This document shows, piece after piece, positions 44,734 to 54,154 of a stretch of 64,000 nt of DNA. A program made the translations under genes and the position numbers. Source of the stretch: Ruminiclostridium herbifermentans. Lineage in GTDB: Bacteria; Bacillota; Clostridia; Acetivibrionales; DSM-1351. Each line of letters opens with the position of its first letter. The stretch's first letter is position 1. The stretch spans positions 124,001 through 188,000 of the forward strand of contig NZ_CP061336.1 of assembly GCF_005473905.2 (NCBI RefSeq), written 5' to 3'. The notes beneath the pieces were generated by a model. It did not search any database. It saw nothing but the letters and a program-made list of their open reading frames with translations, and had not been told where the DNA came from.

Positions 44734-45747
44734 ATGCTTGACAATTCAGTTATTTTAGTTACTGGGGGAACAGGTTCTTTTGGAAAGTGTTTTATTGAAA
44801 ACATATTTAAAGAATACTCCCCTAAAAAAGTAATAGTCTATTCTAGGGATGAGTACAAGCAATTTAAAATGAAAAATAAATTTGCTAAAATACTTAGTCC
44901 AGAGCAGCAGGATAAGTTAAGATTTTTTATTGGAGATGTCAGAGACAAGGAGCGTTTGTATAGAGCATTTAAAGGTGTAGACTATGTAGTTCATGCAGCT
45001 GCTATGAAGCAGGTTCCTGCATGCGAATACAATCCATTTGAGGCCATAAAAACAAACATTCATGGTGCCCAGAATATAGTTGATGCTGCTCTAGATAGGG
45101 GAATAAAAAAGGTTGTTGCACTATCAACTGATAAAGCGGTTAATCCTATTAATCTTTATGGGGGAACAAAGCTTGTTTCTGATAAATTATTTATTTCGGC
45201 GGGAGCATATTCAGGTGAAAATGGTACTGTTTTTTCAATAGTAAGATATGGTAATGTTGCAGGCAGCAGAGGTTCTGTAATACCATATTTCAAAAATATT
45301 TTAGAACAGGGCTCAAAGGAATTGCCAATTACAGATATGCGAATGACAAGATTTTGGATAACACTAGAAGAAGGTGTTAACCTTGTATTAAAAGCTTTAA
45401 AAGAATCAAAGGGTGGAGAAACTTACATTTCAAAAATACCATCGTTTAAAATATCTGATTTAGCTAAAGCCATGTGTAAGGATTGTACTATTAAGGAAAT
45501 TGGTATTCGTGAAGGTGAAAAGCTTCATGAGGTAATGATAACTAAGGATGATTCTAGGTCAACTTATGAATATGATAAGCACTATATTATTTATCCGCAG
45601 TTTGATTGGTGGAGTGCAAGCAGATGTTTCGCTGAAGGTGGGAAACGTATAGAGGAAGGATTTGAGTATAGTTCTGGAGATAATTGTCAGTGGCTTGATG
45701 TAAATGAAATTAGAGAACGCTTGTCACAATTAAATATAGAGTATTAA
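44734..45747 (+). CDS. pseB: UDP-N-acetylglucosamine 4,6-dehydratase (inverting), PseB
   Basis: A 337-residue extended short-chain dehydrogenase catalysing the first step of pseudaminic acid synthesis: dehydration of UDP-GlcNAc with C5 inversion. The NAD motif is TGGTGSFGKCF; AAMKQVPACEYNPFEAIKTNIHGAQN and the active-site STDKAVNPINLYGGTK (Asp-Lys and Tyr-Lys) follow, all PseB hallmarks. RFWITLEEGVNLVL is conserved near residue 210. AAAGGA is upstream of the ATG. It heads the sugar cluster. The related LegB/FlaA1 reading is less likely because PseC, PseG, PseH and PseI types are all nearby. Confidence 0.93.
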   Translation: MLDNSVILVTGGTGSFGKCFIENIFKEYSPKKVIVYSRDEYKQFKMKNKFAKILSPEQQDKLRFFIGDVRDKERLYRAFKGVDYVVHAAAMKQVPACEYNPFEAIKTNIHGAQNIVDAALDRGIKKVVALSTDKAVNPINLYGGTKLVSDKLFISAGAYSGENGTVFSIVRYGNVAGSRGSVIPYFKNILEQGSKELPITDMRMTRFWITLEEGVNLVLKALKESKGGETYISKIPSFKISDLAKAMCKDCTIKEIGIREGEKLHEVMITKDDSRSTYEYDKHYIIYPQFDWWSASRCFAEGGKRIEEGFEYSSGDNCQWLDVNEIRERLSQLNIEY

Positions 45748-45787
45748 TTTTGACAATTGGGCTTTTATCACAAATAGAGGTGTAAGC

Positions 45788-46315
45788 ATGAGTATTTTAT
45801 GTAGTGATAAAATATATCTAAAAATTTTAACTGAAGAAGATGTTAGTGACTCCTATGTATCATGGATGAATGACTACGAAATTGTAAAATACACGGAAAG
45901 CCGTTTTTTTCAACATACTACCGAATCTATAAAACAGTTTGTTAAAAATTCGACAAATGCAAATAACATTTTATTTGGTATATTTACTAATGATGAAAAA
46001 ATTCATATTGGTAATATTAAGCTGGGTTCAATTAATTGGATACACAGATATGCCGATGTAGGTATAATAATTGGCAATAAAAATTATTGGGGAAAGGGAA
46101 TTGGTACATCAGCGATAAGGCTTGTTACCGATTACGCTTTTAACCATTTAAATTTGCACAAGTTAATTGCAGGGGCATATGAATATAATTTAGGGTCAAT
46201 AAATGCTTTTAAAAAGAATGGATATGAAAGTGTTTATGTAGATAAAGAAAGGTACTTTTTTGAAGGTAAATATATAGATTGTATCCACATGGAAAAAATC
46301 AACGACAGAGGGTAG
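45788..46315 (+). CDS. GNAT family acetyltransferase (RimJ/RimL type) in the glycan cluster
   Basis: A 175-residue acetyl-CoA dependent N-acetyltransferase. The acetyl-CoA loop is GNKNYWGKGIGTSAIRLV (Q/RxxGxG-like), and LHKLIAGAYEYNLGSINAFKKNGYE is the usual GNAT ending. This is one of two GNAT genes in the cluster; the other, at 50500, resembles PseH more. The acceptor here is unknown, and may be an amino sugar made by the aldo/keto reductase and aminotransferase genes that follow. It ends seven bases before the next gene. Confidence 0.75.
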   Translation: MSILCSDKIYLKILTEEDVSDSYVSWMNDYEIVKYTESRFFQHTTESIKQFVKNSTNANNILFGIFTNDEKIHIGNIKLGSINWIHRYADVGIIIGNKNYWGKGIGTSAIRLVTDYAFNHLNLHKLIAGAYEYNLGSINAFKKNGYESVYVDKERYFFEGKYIDCIHMEKINDRG

Positions 46316-46322
46316 TATTAAT

Positions 46323-47216
46323 ATGAAATTATGTTTAGGGACAGTACAGTTTGGTTTAAGATACGGTATAGCTGGAAACGATAAGCCCAATTTAGCAAGT
46401 TGTATCGAGATACTCGACTATGCATATCAAAATAATATCTCTTCTTTTGATACTGCAGCCGCTTATGGAGATGCAGAGGATGTTTTAGGTGAATTCATTA
46501 AACAAAAAAAAATAAATCAATATAAAATTGAGATAAATTCAAAAATATCTCCAGATATTTTTAAAGAAGGAACCAATAATAATTGGTATATTAGAGCTAA
46601 AGAGTGTGTTATTAATAGCTTAAGAAAACTCAATATTGATTGCTTAGATGGTTACATGCTTCACAATGCAAATGCTTTAGATAATGAAGAGGCTATAGCA
46701 GTTTTAGACAGGTTAAAAAAAGAAGGTTATGTTAAAAAAATAGGTGCATCAGTATATAAGCCTAATGAAGCAAAAAAAACTTTCTCATATCGTGAAATGG
46801 ATATAATACAGATTCCCTATAATATTTTTGATCAGAGACTAGATAAAGAGGGATTTTTTAAATCAGAAATAATAGATAATAAGAAAATCTATGCAAGAAG
46901 TGCATTTTTACAAGGCTTGTTGCTTATGCCTGTTAATGAGATACCGTCATATTTATCCGAAGCCATTCCAAAAGTAAAAAGATTTGAGGAGTTATGTGAA
47001 TCATATAATATGACACGTAAACAGGCCGCAGTAAGTTTTGTTAAAAATAATGATAAAATTGATTATCTAGTCTTTGGAATAGATAATTTAAATCAATTAA
47101 AGGAGTTTATTGAGATTTTCTCTAAGGATGCAGCTAAATCTGCAATAAAACAAATATCAAAGGAATTTACGCAGATTAGTGATGAAATAGTAATGCCTTT
47201 TTTATGGAATAAGTGA
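46323..47216 (+). CDS. Aldo/keto reductase in the glycan cluster
   Basis: A 297-residue NAD(P)H-dependent oxidoreductase with the AKR barrel. The catalytic Asp and Tyr are in SSFDTAAAYGDAEDVLG, the Lys in EINSKIS, and the His in GYMLHNANAL. The C-terminal FGIDNLNQLKEFIEIF is the cofactor end. Sugar clusters of this kind often carry such an enzyme next to a class III aminotransferase; the substrate is not known. It overlaps no neighbour and probably shares the transcript. Confidence 0.82.
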   Translation: MKLCLGTVQFGLRYGIAGNDKPNLASCIEILDYAYQNNISSFDTAAAYGDAEDVLGEFIKQKKINQYKIEINSKISPDIFKEGTNNNWYIRAKECVINSLRKLNIDCLDGYMLHNANALDNEEAIAVLDRLKKEGYVKKIGASVYKPNEAKKTFSYREMDIIQIPYNIFDQRLDKEGFFKSEIIDNKKIYARSAFLQGLLLMPVNEIPSYLSEAIPKVKRFEELCESYNMTRKQAAVSFVKNNDKIDYLVFGIDNLNQLKEFIEIFSKDAAKSAIKQISKEFTQISDEIVMPFLWNK

Positions 47217-47253
47217 AGTGGTAAATTATTATTAAAATAATGGGGTGATAATA

Positions 47254-48552
47254 TTGACTTTAAAATATTTTAAAAGTGAAGAATTATTAAAACGTGCAAG
47301 AAAAGTAACACCTTTAGGAGCTCAAACTTACAGTAAATCTTTTCGATATTTTTGTGAAGGTATTTCTCCTTCATTTATAGAAAAAGGCGAAGGCTGTAGG
47401 GTTTGGGACGTTGATGGAAATGAATTTATAGATTTTATTTGTGCATTAGGGCCAGTAACAGTTGGTTACAATAATAAGCAAATAAATGAAGCAATTATTA
47501 ATCAATTAAATAAAGGTATTTCATTTTCTCAATCAACAAAGGTAGAAGTAGAACTTGCAGAAAAATTAAATCAAATAATTCCTTGTGCTGAGATGGTGAG
47601 ATTTGTAAAAAACGGCTCAGATGCAACTACATCTGCAATCAGACTTGCACGAGCATATACTGGACGTGATATAGTAGCTTTATCTGGATATCATGGTATG
47701 CATGACTGGTCAATAGGATCTACTGCTAATAATAGAGGTGTACCTAAACCTATTTGTGATTTAACCAAGACTTTTAATTATAATGATATTACTTCACTAA
47801 AAAAATTGTTTGATGAATATAAAGATAAAATAGCTGCAGTTATACTTGAACCAATTCAAGGCAATGGGCCAGAGGAAGGATATCTCCAAGCTATACGTGA
47901 AATAACTAGTAAAAATGGTGCAGTACTTATTTTTGATGAGGTGGTTTCAGGATTTAGATATGCATTGGGGGGAGCAGCTGAGTTATACAATGTGGTTCCT
48001 GATATGGTGGCAATGGGTAAAGGAATGGGAAATGGAATGCCTATTTCTGTAGTTGCTGGAAAAAGAGAAATCATGGAATTAATTGAAGAGGGAGTTTTTG
48101 TATCGACTACTTTTGGTGGAGAAACGTTGTCAATTGTAGCTGCTTTAGAGACAATTAAGATATTAGAAAAACCAAATGTATATGAAGGAATTTGGAAGCT
48201 TGGAAATAAGATGCTTAATGGCTTAAATAATATTATTTCTGATAAGAAAGTTTCTGATGTAGTGTTTACTTCGGGACTAGCTCCTCATGCTGGAGTTCAA
48301 TTTGAAGGTAAAGGAAGTCTGGACTATTTAGACATCAATTCTATTTTCCAGCAAAGAATGATTCAAGAAGGGATTATGTCGATTGGTATAAATAACTTAA
48401 ATTTATCTCATTCTGAAAAGGAAATAGAGTTATACCTTAATGCAGCAGAATTAGCATTAGATGATATACAAAGAGCCATTGAGAAGGATTCAACTGCAGG
48501 AATTTTAAAGGGTGGAAAAGTTAATCCTGTATTTAAACGCAATATAAAATAG
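47254..48552 (+). CDS. Class III PLP aminotransferase (glutamate-1-semialdehyde aminomutase-like) in the glycan cluster
   Basis: A 432-residue PLP enzyme. VTPLGAQTYSKSFRYF, WDVDGNEFIDFICALGPVTVGYNN, VRFVKNGSDATTSAIRLARAYTGRD, AVILEPIQGNGPEEGY, LIFDEVVSGFRYALGG and the Lys-containing MGKGMGNGMPISVVAGK follow the glutamate-1-semialdehyde 2,1-aminomutase pattern. In this setting a sugar- or small keto-acid-modifying transaminase is more plausible than heme synthesis, as no other heme genes are near. The start is probably TTG at 47254 behind GGGGTG; a GTG at 47245 overlaps that site. Confidence 0.8.
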   Translation: MTLKYFKSEELLKRARKVTPLGAQTYSKSFRYFCEGISPSFIEKGEGCRVWDVDGNEFIDFICALGPVTVGYNNKQINEAIINQLNKGISFSQSTKVEVELAEKLNQIIPCAEMVRFVKNGSDATTSAIRLARAYTGRDIVALSGYHGMHDWSIGSTANNRGVPKPICDLTKTFNYNDITSLKKLFDEYKDKIAAVILEPIQGNGPEEGYLQAIREITSKNGAVLIFDEVVSGFRYALGGAAELYNVVPDMVAMGKGMGNGMPISVVAGKREIMELIEEGVFVSTTFGGETLSIVAALETIKILEKPNVYEGIWKLGNKMLNGLNNIISDKKVSDVVFTSGLAPHAGVQFEGKGSLDYLDINSIFQQRMIQEGIMSIGINNLNLSHSEKEIELYLNAAELALDDIQRAIEKDSTAGILKGGKVNPVFKRNIK

Positions 48553-48622
48553 AGAATATAATGACGTAGCTTTAACTTTGCTTAAGATGTGAGTAAATAG
48601 CATATGAAAGGTGTGATAATAT

Positions 48623-49387
48623 TTGGTTTATGCTATTATACAGGCTAGAATGAATTCAAGCAGACTGCCTGGAAAAGTGTTATTAGATATATGCGGATTG
48701 CCAGTTCTTGTACATGTGGTAAAACGTGTTCAGCTAGCTAAAAGAGTTGATGAGGTTATACTGGCAACTAGTAATACTTCTAGTGATGATTCTCTTGAAC
48801 AGTGTTGTATTAAGAATAATATAAAATGTTTTAGAGGCAGTGAAGATGATGTACTTGATAGGTTTTATAAAGCAGTTATGTGGGCGGGGGCTAAAGAAGA
48901 GGATTATGTTGTAAGAATAACTGCAGACTGTCCCTTTATTGATGCTGAGATAATTGATTTAGTTGTCGAGACAGCAAAAAATTCAAATTGTGATTATGTA
49001 TCTAATACAATCAAACCAACATACCCAGATGGTCTTGATGTTGAAGTTTTTACAGTAAAGGCTCTGAAAAAGGCATGGGAAAATGCTAAATTAAAAAGTG
49101 AAAGAGAGCATGTTACTCCATTTTTATATAAACATCCAGAATTATTTAAAACTCAAAATGTTGAAAATGAATTGGATTACTCAGATTTGAGATGGACTTT
49201 AGATGAGAAGGAAGATTTTGAAGTTATTAATAATGTGTATAATGAATTATATAAAAAAGATAGTTTCTTTAATATGAAAGATATACTCATGTTATATAAG
49301 AGTAAGCCTGAAATATTTATTAAAAATATCAAGTTCAAAAGAAATGAAGGCTATGAAAAAAGTCTTTTACAGGATGGTCAATTATGA
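48623..49387 (+). CDS. Cytidylyltransferase, SpsF/PseF-like
   Basis: A 254-residue nucleotidyltransferase of the SpsF/CMP-sugar synthetase family: VYAIIQARMNSSRLPGKVLLDICGLPVLVHVVKRV has the CTP-binding RxxSxRxPxK pattern, with ITADCPFIDAEIIDLVV as the metal-binding strand. Here it is the only candidate for CMP activation of pseudaminic acid (the PseF step). The start is TTG with AAAGGTG nine bases upstream. Its ATGA end overlaps the pseI start by four bases, which ties it to the acid synthase. Confidence 0.82.
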   Translation: MVYAIIQARMNSSRLPGKVLLDICGLPVLVHVVKRVQLAKRVDEVILATSNTSSDDSLEQCCIKNNIKCFRGSEDDVLDRFYKAVMWAGAKEEDYVVRITADCPFIDAEIIDLVVETAKNSNCDYVSNTIKPTYPDGLDVEVFTVKALKKAWENAKLKSEREHVTPFLYKHPELFKTQNVENELDYSDLRWTLDEKEDFEVINNVYNELYKKDSFFNMKDILMLYKSKPEIFIKNIKFKRNEGYEKSLLQDGQL

Positions 49388-50454
49388 GTTCAGTAGGTAA
49401 AAAAAACACTATTAAAATTAAGAATAAATTTATAGGAGATTCACAGCCATGTTATATTATAGCCGAAATGTCTGCAAATCATGCAGGAGATATAAATAGG
49501 GCTATAGAGATAATACATGCAGCAAAGGATGCAGGAGCTGACTGCATAAAAATTCAGACATATACTCCGGACACTATGACTATCAATTGTGATAATAAGT
49601 ACTTTAAAATTGATACCGGAACTTGGAGAGGTGAAACTCTATATAGTTTATATGGTAAAGCATATACTCCTTGGGACTGGCAGCCTATATTAATAAAAGA
49701 AGCTGAAAAGATTGGTATAGATTTTTTATCTACTCCTTTTGATAAATCCTCGGTTGATTTTCTAGAGAGCATAGGAGTAGACTTTTATAAGATAGCTTCT
49801 TTTGAAATCGTTGATATACCACTTATAAAATATGTGGCTTCAAAAGGTAAACCCATGATAATATCAACAGGAATGGCCTCATTTGAGGAAATTGAGGAGG
49901 CTGTAGAGGCAGCTAGAACAAGCGGCTGTAAGGATATTTGCTTGTTAAAATGCTCAAGTGCATATCCAGCAATACCAGATAACATGAACTTGGCTTCAAT
50001 AGCCGATATGAGAGAGAAGTTTGGGATTCCTATAGGTTTGTCAGATCACTCTATGGGCTCTATTGCAGCAGTTACTGCAGTAGCATTAGGGGCTAAAATA
50101 ATTGAAAAGCATATATGCATAAGCCGAGAAATAAAAAATCCTGATTCTTCGTTTTCAATGGAAAAGGAAGAATTTTCTGCTATGGTTCGTGATATTAGAG
50201 ATACTGAAAGAGCAATAGGAAAAGTTGCTTATAGTGTTTCTGAACAAGAAGCTGAAAATAAAATATTTAGAAGATCTATATTTGTTGTTAAGGATATATA
50301 TGCGGGTGAACAGTTTACAGAAGAGAATATAAGAGTTATAAGGCCAGCTTATGGCATGCACCCCAGATATTATCCTGATGTTCTTGGAAAAACTGCTGCT
50401 GAAAATATAAAAATGGGAACACCTCTTAACGAAAAACATATATTAAAGTTTTAA
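49384..50454 (+). CDS. pseI: Pseudaminic acid synthase PseI
   Basis: A 356-residue NeuB-family synthase condensing phosphoenolpyruvate with 2,4-diacetamido-2,4,6-trideoxy-L-altrose. The barrel has YIIAEMSANHAGDINRAIEIIHAAKDAGADCIKIQTYTPDTMTI, IDFLSTPFDKSSVDFLE, KIASFEIVDIPLIKYVASKGKPMIISTGMA and LLKCSSAYPA; the C-terminal SAF antifreeze-like domain (about 295-356) has RSIFVVKDIYAGEQFTEENIRVIRP. SANHAGD and YTPDTMT point to PseI rather than NeuB or LegI. The start overlaps the previous gene by ATGA. Confidence 0.93.
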   Translation: MSSVGKKNTIKIKNKFIGDSQPCYIIAEMSANHAGDINRAIEIIHAAKDAGADCIKIQTYTPDTMTINCDNKYFKIDTGTWRGETLYSLYGKAYTPWDWQPILIKEAEKIGIDFLSTPFDKSSVDFLESIGVDFYKIASFEIVDIPLIKYVASKGKPMIISTGMASFEEIEEAVEAARTSGCKDICLLKCSSAYPAIPDNMNLASIADMREKFGIPIGLSDHSMGSIAAVTAVALGAKIIEKHICISREIKNPDSSFSMEKEEFSAMVRDIRDTERAIGKVAYSVSEQEAENKIFRRSIFVVKDIYAGEQFTEENIRVIRPAYGMHPRYYPDVLGKTAAENIKMGTPLNEKHILKF

Positions 50455-50499
50455 GGATACGTATTAGTTAGATATAAAAAAACTGGAGTTGGTGTTATA

Positions 50500-51036
50500 T
50501 TGGAGAGTAGAAGGATAAAGATAGTGCCTTTAGATTCTATACATGATAAATTTGTTGTTAAGTGGCGAAATGATCCAGATGTATCAATCAATCTCTTTAG
50601 CAATGATATTTTAACATTGGATAGTCAGAGAAGATGGTTTGAGGTATATAAAAATTCTGATTCTAGAAAAGAATTTGTTATATATACTTTAGACGATAAT
50701 GTAGCTATTGGTACTGTTGGATTGACAGATATTGATATGCGTAATCTAAAAGCGGAGTTATCAATTATTCTTGGGGAAAAAGAGTATAGAGGAAAAGGAT
50801 TTGGAGAAGAGGCCCTTAGACTTATTTTGGATTTTGCATTTGAGAATTTGGCATTGAACAAAATTATTCTAAAAGTGTTTAAATATAATGAAAGTGCTTT
50901 AAAATTATACAATAAAGTAGGATTTAAACTCGATGGGATACTAAGACAGGATATATATAAGAATAATCAGTTTAACGATGTTATAGAAATGTCATTATTA
51001 AAAGAAGAATGGAATAAAACCATAACTAATATATGA
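50500..51036 (+). CDS. pseH: UDP-4-amino-sugar N-acetyltransferase, PseH-like
   Basis: A 178-residue GNAT protein. It begins MESRRIKIVPLDSIHDKFVVKWRNDPDVS, the pattern of PseH, with LDSQRRWFEVYKN in the substrate region and LGEKEYRGKGFGEEALRLILDFAFENLALNKIILKVFKYNESALKLYNKVGF as the acetyl-CoA part. The expected role is acetylation of the C4 amine of the PseC product. The start is TTG behind GGTG. It directly follows pseI. Confidence 0.82.
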   Translation: MESRRIKIVPLDSIHDKFVVKWRNDPDVSINLFSNDILTLDSQRRWFEVYKNSDSRKEFVIYTLDDNVAIGTVGLTDIDMRNLKAELSIILGEKEYRGKGFGEEALRLILDFAFENLALNKIILKVFKYNESALKLYNKVGFKLDGILRQDIYKNNQFNDVIEMSLLKEEWNKTITNI

Positions 51037-51187
51037 CTAAGTCTTGGTAATTAATAATATTCACGTAGTTTTGAGAAATATTTGAGTATTTCTGAGTTTA
51101 TAGTTTTTATAAAGTTAACTTTTAAAAGGATATTAAATTTCACACTTTATTTGTAAATATATATTACCATTTAACAGGGAGTATAAT

Positions 51188-51883
51188 ATGAAAATAATTA
51201 TTGCTACAATAAAAAGTTGGAATATTGAAAATGCAAAAATTCTAAAACAAAATATTTCATCAGAAGATATTAACGTGCATATTATCACCCAAAAAGAACA
51301 ATTAGACTTTACTTCTTTAAAAGAATATAACCCAGACTATATTTTTTTTCCACACTGGTCATGGATTATTCCTAAGGAGATTTTTAGTAATTTCAATTGT
51401 ATTGTATTTCATATGACTGACTTGCCTTTTGGCAGGGGAGGGAGTCCTTTACAAAACTTAATAGTTAATGGCTACAAAGAGACTAAAATTTCTGCTATAA
51501 AAGTTGAAGAAGGTCTAGATGTAGGTGATATTTATATAAAAGAAGATTTGAGTCTTGATGGAAGTGCACAAGATATTTATAAGAGAGCAAGTGACATAAT
51601 ATTTAAGAGAATGATACCGTTTATTTTAAAAAATAAGCCAATTCCATATAAGCAAACTGGTGAAATTGTAGAGTTTTCTAGACTGAAGCCAAAGGATGGG
51701 GAAATTTTACCATCATTTTCAATTGAAAAAATATATGATTATATTAGAATGCTTGATGCAGAAGGATATCCTAATGCATTTATTCAGTTTGGAAATTATA
51801 AATTAAGGTTTAATAAAGCTTATTTTAATGATAATAAAATAACTGCTGCAGTTGAAATAACTAAAGAAGAGAGTGGTACATGA
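51188..51883 (+). CDS. Formyltransferase-like protein (methionyl-tRNA formyltransferase N-domain type)
   Basis: A 231-residue protein with the folate-dependent formyltransferase fold. NPDYIFFPHWSWIIPKEIFSNFNCIVFHMTDLPFGRGGSPLQNLI carries a variant of the formyltransferase core (His and the RGGxP loop), and KVEEGLDVGDIYIKEDLSLDG matches the metal/Asp region of Fmt-like sugar enzymes. The C-terminal part is short and unlike the tRNA-binding domain of true Fmt. It is likely to N-formylate an amino sugar. The last four bases overlap the deacetylase gene, suggesting paired action. It follows a 150-base gap after pseH. Confidence 0.78.
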   Translation: MKIIIATIKSWNIENAKILKQNISSEDINVHIITQKEQLDFTSLKEYNPDYIFFPHWSWIIPKEIFSNFNCIVFHMTDLPFGRGGSPLQNLIVNGYKETKISAIKVEEGLDVGDIYIKEDLSLDGSAQDIYKRASDIIFKRMIPFILKNKPIPYKQTGEIVEFSRLKPKDGEILPSFSIEKIYDYIRMLDAEGYPNAFIQFGNYKLRFNKAYFNDNKITAAVEITKEESGT

Positions 51884-52587
51884 TGTCAATTGATACAGAA
51901 AGTAATAAAAATGTTTTAGTGATTGCAGCCCATCCTGATGATGAAATACTGGGATTGGGTGGAACAATTAGAAAATTAGTTAATGATAATTATAATATTA
52001 GCTGTGTAATATTAGGAGAGGGACTGACTTCAAGAAAAGATAGTCGAATTGATACTCCTAAAAATCAACTTATGGAATTAAAGGATAATACCTTAAAATC
52101 AGCAAATATTGTCGGCTATTCTAATGTTGAATTTTGTGAATTGCCTGATAACCGTTTTGATAGTGTAGACTTATTAGATGTAATTAAAATTGTAACAAAA
52201 CAAGTTGAAAAGTATAAGCCAGATACTATTTTTACACATCATTATAGTGACTTAAATATTGACCATAGAATAACATTTGAAGCGGTTACAACCTGCTGCA
52301 GACCAGTAGGAAATTATGTTACAAAAAATATTATTTGTTTTGAAACACCTTCCTCAACAGAATGGAATTTTAAAAATTCAGAAAGCTATTTTAAACCAAA
52401 CTTGTTTATAGATATTACACAAACTATTAAGTATAAGCTAGATGCAATGAGTTGCTATATCACTGAAATTAAAGAATATCCTCATCCAAGATCATTGGAG
52501 GCACTAAGAATAATTGCAGCTAGGTGGGGAACTGTAGTTGGGACTGAGTATGCTGAAGCATTTGAAATAGTGAGAAGCGTAAGGTAA
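51880..52587 (+). CDS. PIG-L/LmbE family deacetylase in the glycan cluster
   Basis: A 235-residue zinc-dependent N-deacetylase. VLVIAAHPDDEILGLGGTIRKL has the AHPDDE zinc motif and FTHHYSDLNIDHRITFEAV the downstream His pair typical of the family. The usual substrates are N-acetylated sugars. Translational overlap with the formyltransferase-like gene suggests that it frees an amine that is then formylated. The start has a choice of two adjacent ATGs (51880 and 51883). Confidence 0.85.
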   Translation: MMSIDTESNKNVLVIAAHPDDEILGLGGTIRKLVNDNYNISCVILGEGLTSRKDSRIDTPKNQLMELKDNTLKSANIVGYSNVEFCELPDNRFDSVDLLDVIKIVTKQVEKYKPDTIFTHHYSDLNIDHRITFEAVTTCCRPVGNYVTKNIICFETPSSTEWNFKNSESYFKPNLFIDITQTIKYKLDAMSCYITEIKEYPHPRSLEALRIIAARWGTVVGTEYAEAFEIVRSVR

Positions 52588-52636
52588 GATTTAATGACTG
52601 AACAGAGTTTCATAATTTCATTAAAAGAGGACGAGC

Positions 52637-53866
52637 ATGTATAATATAGCAATTAGAGCAGATGGCGGGCCTGCGGTAGGGATGGGGCATATAATGAGAT
52701 GCCTTGCAATAGCAGAGCAGCTAAAGATTTTGGGATGTAGAATATATTTTTTATGCAGATACAAGCAGGGATTAGATAGGATAAAAGCAATGGGCTTTGA
52801 GGCATTTGAGATTGTTATAAAGACAGATGAGACTCAAGGCCAAAACTGTGAAAAAGAAAATGAGAAAACAAATTCTGGTTTTAATTACGGAAGTATAGAA
52901 GAACTAAAGGAAGACATCCTTGCAACTTGTGCGATAATTAAGCAGCAAGGCTGTGATTTAATATTAATTGATAAATACAATTTGTCATCAGATTATTTTA
53001 TTAATATAAAAACTTTAGGTATAAAATTAGCCTTTATTGATGATTTGAACTTGTTTGATTGTCCAGCAGATATAATTATAAATGGTAATATAAATGCCAA
53101 ATTATTAGGATATAAACAATGTTTTGCTGGGCAGAAGCTGCTGTTGGGTACCAATTATACACCACTTCGCAGTGAGTTTAGAGATGTCCATGAAAGAAAG
53201 ACTAGATATTTATCAGGTTGGCAGTACATGCCACAGAGTTTAAATGGCAGAGAGATACCGGTACAATCTGTTAGACATAAGGCTGATGCTAATGACTTAA
53301 TTGATTATTCTCAGCTAGAGGGAAATTACAATAAAAGTAAAGTGCCTGAAATTATGATAACAACAGGTGGAGCAGATCCATATAATATTACAGGAAAGTT
53401 TTTAGAATTATTGCTTGCAGATAATAAAACTTCGGATTTCAGATACAATGTAATTGTCAATTCTGGTTTCATTTATAAAGACAAAATTGAAAAGATAGCA
53501 AATAATAACTCAAATATAGTATTGTATATAGATTACAAATGTCTTTCAGAGGTAATGCTACGTTCTGATATAGCAATATCCTCCGGAGGCAGTACATTAT
53601 ATGAACTATGCAGTTGTGGTACACCTACAATGGCTTTTATAATGGCAGACAATCAACAAGGTATAGTGGACATGCTGTCAAGTGAAGGTTATATTCAACA
53701 ACTTGGATGGCATTATGAAATAGAGAAATACAATGTGATGCAAAGAGTGTATGATTTAATTATGGATTATGGACTTAGAAAGCGCTATTCACAAAGAATG
53801 CAGGAACTTGTTGACGGTAGAGGAGCATCGCGAATTGCTAGTGAGATAGTAAGTATTATTGACTAA
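52637..53866 (+). CDS. pseG: UDP-2,4-diacetamido-2,4,6-trideoxy-beta-L-altropyranose hydrolase PseG
   Basis: A 409-residue GT-B fold hydrolase that removes UDP to release the sugar for PseI. The N-terminus YNIAIRADGGPAVGMGHIMRCLAIAEQL has the catalytic His (GMGHIMRC); LALIDDLN-type strand, ILINGNINAK and the C-terminal DIAISSGGSTLYELCSCGTPTMAF complete the PseG pattern. It is longer than the usual 340-360 residues owing to loops at about 75-95 and 188-230 that I cannot assign. GAGGACGAGC lies before the ATG. Confidence 0.9.
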   Translation: MYNIAIRADGGPAVGMGHIMRCLAIAEQLKILGCRIYFLCRYKQGLDRIKAMGFEAFEIVIKTDETQGQNCEKENEKTNSGFNYGSIEELKEDILATCAIIKQQGCDLILIDKYNLSSDYFINIKTLGIKLAFIDDLNLFDCPADIIINGNINAKLLGYKQCFAGQKLLLGTNYTPLRSEFRDVHERKTRYLSGWQYMPQSLNGREIPVQSVRHKADANDLIDYSQLEGNYNKSKVPEIMITTGGADPYNITGKFLELLLADNKTSDFRYNVIVNSGFIYKDKIEKIANNNSNIVLYIDYKCLSEVMLRSDIAISSGGSTLYELCSCGTPTMAFIMADNQQGIVDMLSSEGYIQQLGWHYEIEKYNVMQRVYDLIMDYGLRKRYSQRMQELVDGRGASRIASEIVSIID

Positions 53867-53980
53867 GTATTTATTTATTTTTTAATTTAGGGTATAAGAT
53901 ATTGTTTTATAAGAATGGGTTTTATACGGATTATGTTGTAACAGGCTTTGAGAGTGGTTCGGGTTTGGAACTATTTCTAG

Positions 53981-54002
53981 CCTCTATGAGAGGTTATTTT
54001 TA
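53981..54002 (+). terminator. Probable terminator after pseG
   Basis: CCTCT and AGAGG form a 5-bp stem with a 3-base loop, extended by one G-T pair, followed by TTATTTTT. It lies in the 288-base gap before pseC, so pseC may have its own promoter. Confidence 0.5.
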
Positions 54003-54154
54003 ATCACAAACTATGGGACAATAGTTATTCAGCTAAAAGAAATTGTCTTTTAAATTCAAATATAGTGAATCACAACTTATTAGTATAGAGAGCAACGTAT
54101 CAAAAGAGAAATCTAGGTAATCGCCTTGAGCGAAGAGGAAGGAATGGATAAAAT

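Noticed and set aside
11600-54030. Shared CAAACTATGG..CAATAGT near 11600 and 54007
   Set aside because: The match is short with diverged flanks; insufficient for a repeat family from two instances.
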